A stretch of 64,000 bases of DNA from Pseudoalteromonas sp049257235. Lineage in GTDB: Bacteria > Pseudomonadota > Gammaproteobacteria > Enterobacterales > Alteromonadaceae. Positions 58,827 to 64,000 of this stretch are shown here, piece by piece. The translations under genes and the position numbers were made by a program. The DNA is taken from contig NZ_JBMMUF010000001.1 in assembly GCF_049257235.1 (NCBI RefSeq), positions 310,001 to 374,000 of the forward strand, read 5' to 3'. Every line of letters starts with the position of its first letter. Position 1 is the stretch's first letter. The notes beneath the pieces are model-generated. The model did no database searches, was not told the origin of the DNA, and saw nothing but the letters and a program-made list of their open reading frames with translations.

Positions 58827-59783
58827 ATGGCAGTTTCGAAGTTCGCACAGTTAAAAAACTATTTAGATACGCAAATCATTGGTCAGCCTCATCTCACTCA
58901 ATCGCTACTGATAGCGGTATTAGCAGACGGCCACCTTCTTGTTGAAGGCCCTCCTGGGTTGGCTAAAACACGCGCGGTCAATGCACTGGCAAAAGGCTTA
59001 GAAGGCAGCTTCCAACGCATCCAGTTTACTCCTGACTTGTTACCTTCTGATGTAACGGGCACAGATATTTACCGCCAGCAAACGAGTGAGTTTGTGTTTG
59101 AGCCAGGACCTCTTTTTCACAATCTGGTATTAGCCGATGAAATAAACCGAGCGCCAGCAAAAGTTCAGTCGGCACTGTTAGAAGCGATGGCCGAGCGACA
59201 AATCACTGTGGGAAAAAACACTTACCCACTAGAGCAGTTATTCATGGTCATGGCGACGCAAAACCCACTTGAGCAAGAAGGTACCTACCCTCTTCCTGAA
59301 GCACAGCTTGACCGCTTCTTGTTACATTTAAATATCGATTACCCTGATGCACACGCGGAGCTTGCTATTTTGCGCCTCACTCGCGGTGAAGCACTAGAGG
59401 GCGATAACGTGGCAGTGGAGCCAATCTCTCAGGCAGATTTATTCCTTGCGCGACAGCAAGTGCTGTCACTGCATCTCGCCGAGCCATTAGAAAAGTATTT
59501 GGTGCAACTGATCATTGCAACCCGTGATGGCCGTAACATTGATGACAACCTCGGTAACTGGATTGAATATGGCGCAAGCCCTCGAGCAACAATCGCTCTT
59601 GATAAAGCTGCACGCGCCCATGCTTGGCTAAATGGTCGTGACTTTGTCAGCCCAGAGGATATTCAGGCAGTCTTTCATAATGTACTTCGCCACCGCATCA
59701 TCCTTAGCTATGAAGCCCAAGCTGAAGGCATTACTAAAGATCAAGTATTAACGCATATTCTAGAGCAAGTGGCTGTACCTTAA
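58827..59783 (+). CDS. MoxR-family AAA ATPase
   Basis: An AAA+ ATPase of about 318 residues of the MoxR group, thought to act as a chaperone for metal-ion-dependent (VWA) partner proteins. Walker A is GPPGLAKT near residue 44, Walker B is LVLADEINRAP near 103, and sensor elements follow (MATQNPLEQEGTYPLPEAQLDRF). The start is uncertain. MAVSKFAQL at 58827 is favoured, with AAGGA 12 nt before it, but the frame is open back to an ATG at 58794. It leads a five-gene operon and overlaps the DUF58 gene by 1 nt. Confidence 0.92.
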   Translation: MAVSKFAQLKNYLDTQIIGQPHLTQSLLIAVLADGHLLVEGPPGLAKTRAVNALAKGLEGSFQRIQFTPDLLPSDVTGTDIYRQQTSEFVFEPGPLFHNLVLADEINRAPAKVQSALLEAMAERQITVGKNTYPLEQLFMVMATQNPLEQEGTYPLPEAQLDRFLLHLNIDYPDAHAELAILRLTRGEALEGDNVAVEPISQADLFLARQQVLSLHLAEPLEKYLVQLIIATRDGRNIDDNLGNWIEYGASPRATIALDKAARAHAWLNGRDFVSPEDIQAVFHNVLRHRIILSYEAQAEGITKDQVLTHILEQVAVP

Positions 59784-60757
59784 TGCTGAAAATGTCCTCA
59801 TCACCTAGTAGTGTGCATGAGTGGCTCGCGCAGCTTCACAGTAATGGCCACTCGCTCGCACTCAAAGAGCTCACTTACTATAAGAGCAAAACAAAGCTGC
59901 TCAACCTTGCGGTGCGCAGAAAAATACGCAGCCCCTTGAGTGGTCAATATTTAGCGCCACTTAAAGGTCGCGGGATGGAGTTTGCCGAAGTGCGTCATTA
60001 CCAAAACGGTGATGATGTACGCAGTATTGATTGGCGCGTAACTGCGCGCACGGGCGAAGCTCACACCAAGTTATTTCAAGAAGAAAAAGAGCGCCCCGTT
60101 CTGATAATGACGGACTTTAGTGCCAATATGCAGTTTGGCTCTGCGTTTGTCTTTAAGTCAGTACAAGCAGCCCATCTGAGTGCGCTAATTGCGTGGTCTG
60201 CATGTGAACGTGGCGATAAACTCGGTGCATTAGTATTTAACGATAATCAACATTATGAGTTTCGACCGCAAAGTCGGGATAAAGCTGTGTTGCGCGTTTT
60301 TCATGGCATGCTCGATTGTCATGCCCAGCAACAAAACGCCTCGATAAAAAGCAAACCCAGTGATTTATTGACGCAGTTAAAGCGCCTAAATCAATTAGCA
60401 AAACCAGGCAGCGCGGTATATCTGATAAGCGATTTTGTTGGCCTGAGCACATCACACAACCAAGCTATTGAACGTGAATTACAGCACCTTGCTCGCCATT
60501 GTGAAGTGGTGGCCTGTGTCATTAGCGATCCGTTCGAGCGTAAACTGCCAAAGTATGAAGAAGCAATCAAGGTGAGTACGGGTCAAGGTGAAATTAGTCT
60601 CGCATTAGATGATGCAACATTTCGTGCTCGCTTTAACAAACGCGCGCGACAACTAGGCTCAGCGCGCTTACAGATATTGTCACGTTATTGCCATTCCCTC
60701 ATTGAGATCAGTGCTGCCAAAGCACTGGAACAGCAATTTTATCAGCGGAGCACATAA
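59783..60757 (+). CDS. DUF58 (VWA-like) protein
   Basis: A 324-residue cytosolic protein of the DUF58 family. The family block FAEVRHYQNGDDVRSIDWRVTARTG lies near residue 70, followed by a von Willebrand A-like fold (PVLIMTDFSANM; VYLISDFVGLS). MoxR-DUF58-VWA clusters are thought to assemble or control envelope complexes with MoxR acting on the VWA proteins. The ATG overlaps the moxR stop by 1 nt, and the next gene begins at the base after its stop. Confidence 0.92.
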   Translation: MLKMSSSPSSVHEWLAQLHSNGHSLALKELTYYKSKTKLLNLAVRRKIRSPLSGQYLAPLKGRGMEFAEVRHYQNGDDVRSIDWRVTARTGEAHTKLFQEEKERPVLIMTDFSANMQFGSAFVFKSVQAAHLSALIAWSACERGDKLGALVFNDNQHYEFRPQSRDKAVLRVFHGMLDCHAQQQNASIKSKPSDLLTQLKRLNQLAKPGSAVYLISDFVGLSTSHNQAIERELQHLARHCEVVACVISDPFERKLPKYEEAIKVSTGQGEISLALDDATFRARFNKRARQLGSARLQILSRYCHSLIEISAAKALEQQFYQRST

Positions 60758-61189
60758 ATGCAGTCTGTGCCTATCCCTCAACTTGAAGACGTCATCGCAC
60801 CCACTGAAGTCAGTGCTTGGCCGCCAGGTCCTGCTTGGTGGTTGTTAGCAGTATTACTCATTGCCCTTGTAATAGCCCTCATTGTTTACCTTCGCGCTCG
60901 ACACAAGCACCTCGGTGCCAAACGAGAAGCCATGCAACTGGCATCAACCGATGACCTATTAGAGCTACACCAAATACTGAAACGATTATGTAAACACTAC
61001 TATGGCGCACACGTCAGTGCTCAAAGCGGGCAAAAATGGGCCACAACTTTATCGCATTTGAGCAATGAATCGTTTTCCAATGATGAGCTAACAGCAATTT
61101 ATCGTGCCAAGGCCAAACATGGCAATCTTGGTGACAAGCTCAAGCGTGCCATTGTGCAATTCAAAACCAAGGAGGTGCTCGATGTATGA
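60758..61189 (+). CDS. DUF4381 membrane protein
   Basis: A 143-residue protein of the DUF4381 family. A short proline-rich start (PIPQLEDVIAPTEVSAWPPG) precedes one membrane helix (AWWLLAVLLIALVIALIVYL, about 27-46) and a helical cytosolic part with the conserved LHQILKRLCKHYYG. It is regularly found in MoxR-VWA operons, function unknown. The VWA gene starts 8 nt before its stop. Confidence 0.88.
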   Translation: MQSVPIPQLEDVIAPTEVSAWPPGPAWWLLAVLLIALVIALIVYLRARHKHLGAKREAMQLASTDDLLELHQILKRLCKHYYGAHVSAQSGQKWATTLSHLSNESFSNDELTAIYRAKAKHGNLGDKLKRAIVQFKTKEVLDV

Positions 61190-62180
61190 GTTTCAATGGC
61201 CTTGGATGTTATTACTACTACCTCTGCCTTGGTTGTTAGTGTTACTCACACCCAACAAAAACAGCAATGAAGCACTTAAGCTGCACATCCCATCGTTTAA
61301 TCATGTGGATGTAAAGCATCAGCAGTCGCTCACATCAACACGGTGGCCCCATTGGTTAATCAGCGTTATTTGGATTTGTACCGTGCTAGCCAGTACCAAT
61401 CCAGTATATCGCGGTGAGCCAATTACACTTGCTAACGAGGGACGCGACATCATGTTGGCTGTGGATTTATCTGGTTCTATGAATGAGCAAGATATGGCCT
61501 ACCGCGGCCGCTTTGTAGACCGCCTAAGCGTAGTTAAAAGCGTGCTTAGCGACTTCATAAAAGAGCGCCAAGGTGATCAGCTCGGGCTCATACTCTTTGC
61601 CGATACGGCGTTTTTACAAACCCCTCTGACTCGAGATCTAGATACGGTGGCGCAAATGCTAGAAGAAGCACAGATAGGCCTTGTGGGGCGTGCTACAGCC
61701 ATTGGCGACGCACTTGGGCTGTCAGTAAAGCGCTTTGGTGAAAAAAGCCAATCTAATAAAGTGGTTATCTTACTCACTGATGGTCAAAACACCGCAGGTA
61801 ACTTAACCCCTGAAGAGGCGCTCATTTTGGCTAAAGACGCCAATATTAAGGTCTATACCGTTGGCGTGGGTGCCAATGGGCCTGTCAATACTGGCTTTTT
61901 CAACATGTCTTCAGGTAGCAGTCTCGATGAACAGTTACTTACTGAAATTGCACAGCAAACTGGCGGCCAGTATTTTCGCGCCACCGATACCCAAAGCCTC
62001 GCAAATATCTACCAAGAGCTAGATAGATTAGAGCCGCAGGCTAAACAAGAACAAACAATTAGACCAACGACACAACTTTTTTATATGCCCTTGGCGGCAG
62101 CCTTATTAGCCTTGTTTTTGGCCGTTATTAGAAAACATATTCGGCCAATTTTGTATGCTATGACAAGGAGACAAGCATGA
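61182..62180 (+). CDS. VWA-domain membrane protein (BatA-like)
   Basis: A 332-residue inner-membrane protein. Two N-terminal helices (about 5-22 and 55-72) and one C-terminal helix flank a periplasmic von Willebrand A domain. Its MIDAS site is DLSGSM (near residue 95), with further metal residues around VVILLTDGQNTAG. The ATG at 61182 is chosen because GGAGG lies 7 nt before it and the product then begins with the usual MYEFQWPW. It overlaps the next gene by 4 nt (ATGA). Confidence 0.93.
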   Translation: MYEFQWPWMLLLLPLPWLLVLLTPNKNSNEALKLHIPSFNHVDVKHQQSLTSTRWPHWLISVIWICTVLASTNPVYRGEPITLANEGRDIMLAVDLSGSMNEQDMAYRGRFVDRLSVVKSVLSDFIKERQGDQLGLILFADTAFLQTPLTRDLDTVAQMLEEAQIGLVGRATAIGDALGLSVKRFGEKSQSNKVVILLTDGQNTAGNLTPEEALILAKDANIKVYTVGVGANGPVNTGFFNMSSGSSLDEQLLTEIAQQTGGQYFRATDTQSLANIYQELDRLEPQAKQEQTIRPTTQLFYMPLAAALLALFLAVIRKHIRPILYAMTRRQA

Positions 62181-64000
62181 ATGAATTTGTATTTCTGCGT
62201 CCCCAAGCATTGTGGTTACTCCTACCCGTCATATTCTTTTGTGTGTGGGCTATCGTGAAGCGCTCAAAGGCGCAGCAACAAGGTGAGCTGATAGCAGCGC
62301 ATTTGGCAACACAAGTCATGAAAGAGACACACCAAAAACAAAAAAGCAGTGGCATAGTTAACGCGCTGTTACTTGCTATCATGGTACTTGCTTTAGCAGG
62401 TCCTAGTTTTAGCAAAAAAGAAGTGCCAGTCTATGAAGCAAAGACAGCTCGCGTCATCGTAATGGATATGTCGCGCTCCATGTTTGCCACTGATATTAGC
62501 CCTAGCCGCTTGCAGCAAGCCAGATTTAAAGCGCTGGACATGGTTGCACTATTTGAAGAAGGTGAAACTGCGCTCATTGCCTATGCCGGTGATGCATACA
62601 CTATCTCGCCACTGACCTCAGATGTTAAAACGCTGGACAACCTTATTCCCAGTTTGACACCAGATATCATGCCAGAGCAAGGCAGCAACGTTTTAACAGG
62701 GTTAACGGCCGCACATAACTTGCTTGAGCAAGCAGACTACCCGCAAGGGGATGTAATTCTCATTACTGATGGCATTGATTATGAGGATGAAAGTGATATT
62801 CGGGATTGGTTAGCCAATACTCCCCATCGATTATCCATTTACGCACTAGGCTCTGAGCAAGGTGCGCCTATTAGTCTTCCAGATGGGGGGTTTTTGAAAG
62901 ACGATGCTGGGCAAATTGTGATCCCTAAAACCGACTTTGACCGCCTCTCGAGACTTGCCAATTTAGGGGGTGGTCAACTGGTACGCTACCAGCCCAGTAG
63001 TGACAATCTTGGCTTGCTCGCTAATGGCGAAAACACTCAAACAACGCGCAAAGCCAAAAATCAGCAAACCCTTTGGCGCATTGATGCGGGTATCTATCTT
63101 GCTCTTCTAGCGCTGCCTTTATTGCTCATTCAAATCCATCGTCGCGCTATCATGGTATGCGCTGTATGCGTGCTCTTTCCTTGGCAAGGAGCGCATGCCG
63201 CTAATTGGCAATCATGGTTTAAAAATAACGAACAAAATGCACTTCATGCCTACGCACAAAAAGAGTATGAGCAGGCAAGCGCGTCGCACAATCCGCTTCT
63301 GCGAGGGGCTGCTTTGTATCAACAACAAGACTATCAAGCTGCGTTGTCTGAATTTAATAAAGACGCATCAGCATCTGGGTTATACAACCAAGGTAATGCG
63401 CTGGCGCAGTTAGGGCAAATTGACGAAGCAATAGAGCGCTATCGACAGGCCCTTGAGATAAACCCCAACTTACACAGCGCAGCCACGAACAAAACCTTGT
63501 TAGAGCAGCTCAAGAATCAGCAGCAAGACCAGAAGCAAAATGGTGAGCAAGGTGATCAAAACCAGTCACAGCAAGACCAAGGCTCTGAGCAACAGCAAGG
63601 CCAACAACAAGGTCAACAGCAAACTAATGACCAACAACAAGACAATGGCACTGAGCAAAACTCGCAACAACAAAGCAGTAGCGACAGTGACAATCAACAG
63701 CGTAATGATGCACAGCAAAACGCGCCGCAAAATAGTGCCCAAACCACAGAGCAAGATGACGATGCAACGCAATCTGAGCAAGATGCACAGCAACAATCTG
63801 CTAGTGATCCCACTATGAAAGCTGATGATGAACAACCACAAACCAGTGAACAAGACGCTGAAAGCTCACAACAGCAACCACAAGACACTCAGCAAGGCGA
63901 ACACGGTGAGGGACAAAGTGAGCAACAGGTTGCCCTTGCTGATGCTCAGCTTAGCCCCGAAGAGCGAGAAAAAATGCAGCAGCTAAACCAGTTACTGCGA
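62177..64000 (+). CDS. VWA-TPR fusion protein (BatB/BatC-like), cut by the window edge
   Basis: 608 codons are visible and the gene runs off the right end. Two N-terminal helices precede a VWA domain with MIDAS DMSRSM near residue 97 and LITDGIDYED near 200. A helix pair (about 305-340) is followed by TPR repeats (ALYQQQDYQAALSEFNKD; GLYNQGNALAQLGQIDEAIE; about 370-440). The rest is extremely Gln-rich (from about residue 445 to 590), then more regular (LSPEEREKMQQLNQLL). A C-terminal beta-rich part is to be expected beyond the edge. It overlaps the BatA-like gene by 4 nt. Confidence 0.9.
   Translation, partial: MNEFVFLRPQALWLLLPVIFFCVWAIVKRSKAQQQGELIAAHLATQVMKETHQKQKSSGIVNALLLAIMVLALAGPSFSKKEVPVYEAKTARVIVMDMSRSMFATDISPSRLQQARFKALDMVALFEEGETALIAYAGDAYTISPLTSDVKTLDNLIPSLTPDIMPEQGSNVLTGLTAAHNLLEQADYPQGDVILITDGIDYEDESDIRDWLANTPHRLSIYALGSEQGAPISLPDGGFLKDDAGQIVIPKTDFDRLSRLANLGGGQLVRYQPSSDNLGLLANGENTQTTRKAKNQQTLWRIDAGIYLALLALPLLLIQIHRRAIMVCAVCVLFPWQGAHAANWQSWFKNNEQNALHAYAQKEYEQASASHNPLLRGAALYQQQDYQAALSEFNKDASASGLYNQGNALAQLGQIDEAIERYRQALEINPNLHSAATNKTLLEQLKNQQQDQKQNGEQGDQNQSQQDQGSEQQQGQQQGQQQTNDQQQDNGTEQNSQQQSSSDSDNQQRNDAQQNAPQNSAQTTEQDDDATQSEQDAQQQSASDPTMKADDEQPQTSEQDAESSQQQPQDTQQGEHGEGQSEQQVALADAQLSPEEREKMQQLNQLLR

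Noticed and set aside
63566..63853. Leucine-rich antisense frame
   Set aside because: It is the complement of the Gln-rich tract (CAA/CAG read as TTG/CTG), so the hydrophobic look is an artefact.

Overview
The window is chromosomal DNA from a marine-type gammaproteobacterium, most likely of the Alteromonadales (Pseudoalteromonas-like). That assignment is inferred from gene content: the ubiF-miaB-ybeZYX-lnt and leuS-lptE-holA-nadD-rsfS-rlmH-mrdAB-rlpA-dacA-ybeD-lipBA order shared with E. coli and its relatives, YebG, FadR-FadIJ, an AAA/Lon-like protease, a bd-type oxidase and a CRY-DASH/FeS-photolyase pair. No rRNA, CRISPR array, insertion sequence, integrase or prophage was seen. The right edge cuts a gene.

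Layout. Positions 27-309 hold tRNA-Gln and tRNA-Leu with a decayed tRNA-Leu piece between them. Positions 540-23918 are a conserved core: ubiquinone hydroxylation (ubiF), tRNA modification (miaB), RNA metabolism and rRNA maturation (ybeZ, ybeY, rsfS, rlmH), envelope lipoprotein acylation (lnt), LPS assembly (lptE), cell elongation (mrdA, mrdB, rlpA, dacA), NAD synthesis (nadD), DNA polymerase delta (holA), leuS and lipoate synthesis (lipB, lipA). A minus-strand FKBP/Lon-like pair and ybeL are set between lnt and leuS. Positions 24139-33247 carry an unknown protein, a DUF4382 lipoprotein, an ornithine decarboxylase-family enzyme, two photolyase/cryptochrome genes, and a GbsR-like regulator with a short-loop bd oxidase (cioAB) preceded by an FNR-like box.

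Positions 33348-40264 are accessory: small unknown proteins, a NYN-domain protein, an ibpA-type small heat-shock gene with a sigma-32-like promoter and a ROSE-like RNA thermometer, a thioredoxin-like/Kelch/PpiC cluster, grxA, deaD, and an AT-rich lipoprotein gene. Positions 40700-49147 carry a peroxiredoxin, fadR, dsbB, comEA, SOS-boxed yebG, an aspartate/aromatic aminotransferase, a GAF protein, a CrsR/CrsA-type partner-switching pair, yciH and sixA. Positions 49311-58223 hold an M16 peptidase, a PAS-GGDEF-EAL protein and the fadIJ beta-oxidation operon with a perfect FadR-like operator. Its presumed regulator fadR is 16 kb away in the same window. The window ends in a MoxR-DUF58-DUF4381-VWA-VWA/TPR operon.

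The strongest non-coding signals are the ibpA thermometer hairpin, the FadR operator placed just downstream of a good promoter, the LexA box of yebG, the FNR-like box before gbsR/cioAB, and four terminator-like hairpins that contain the stop codon of the preceding gene. I found no clearly new multi-gene system. The most open items are the unknown protein at 24139, the TlpA-like/Kelch/PpiC cluster, and the structured spacer upstream of moxR.
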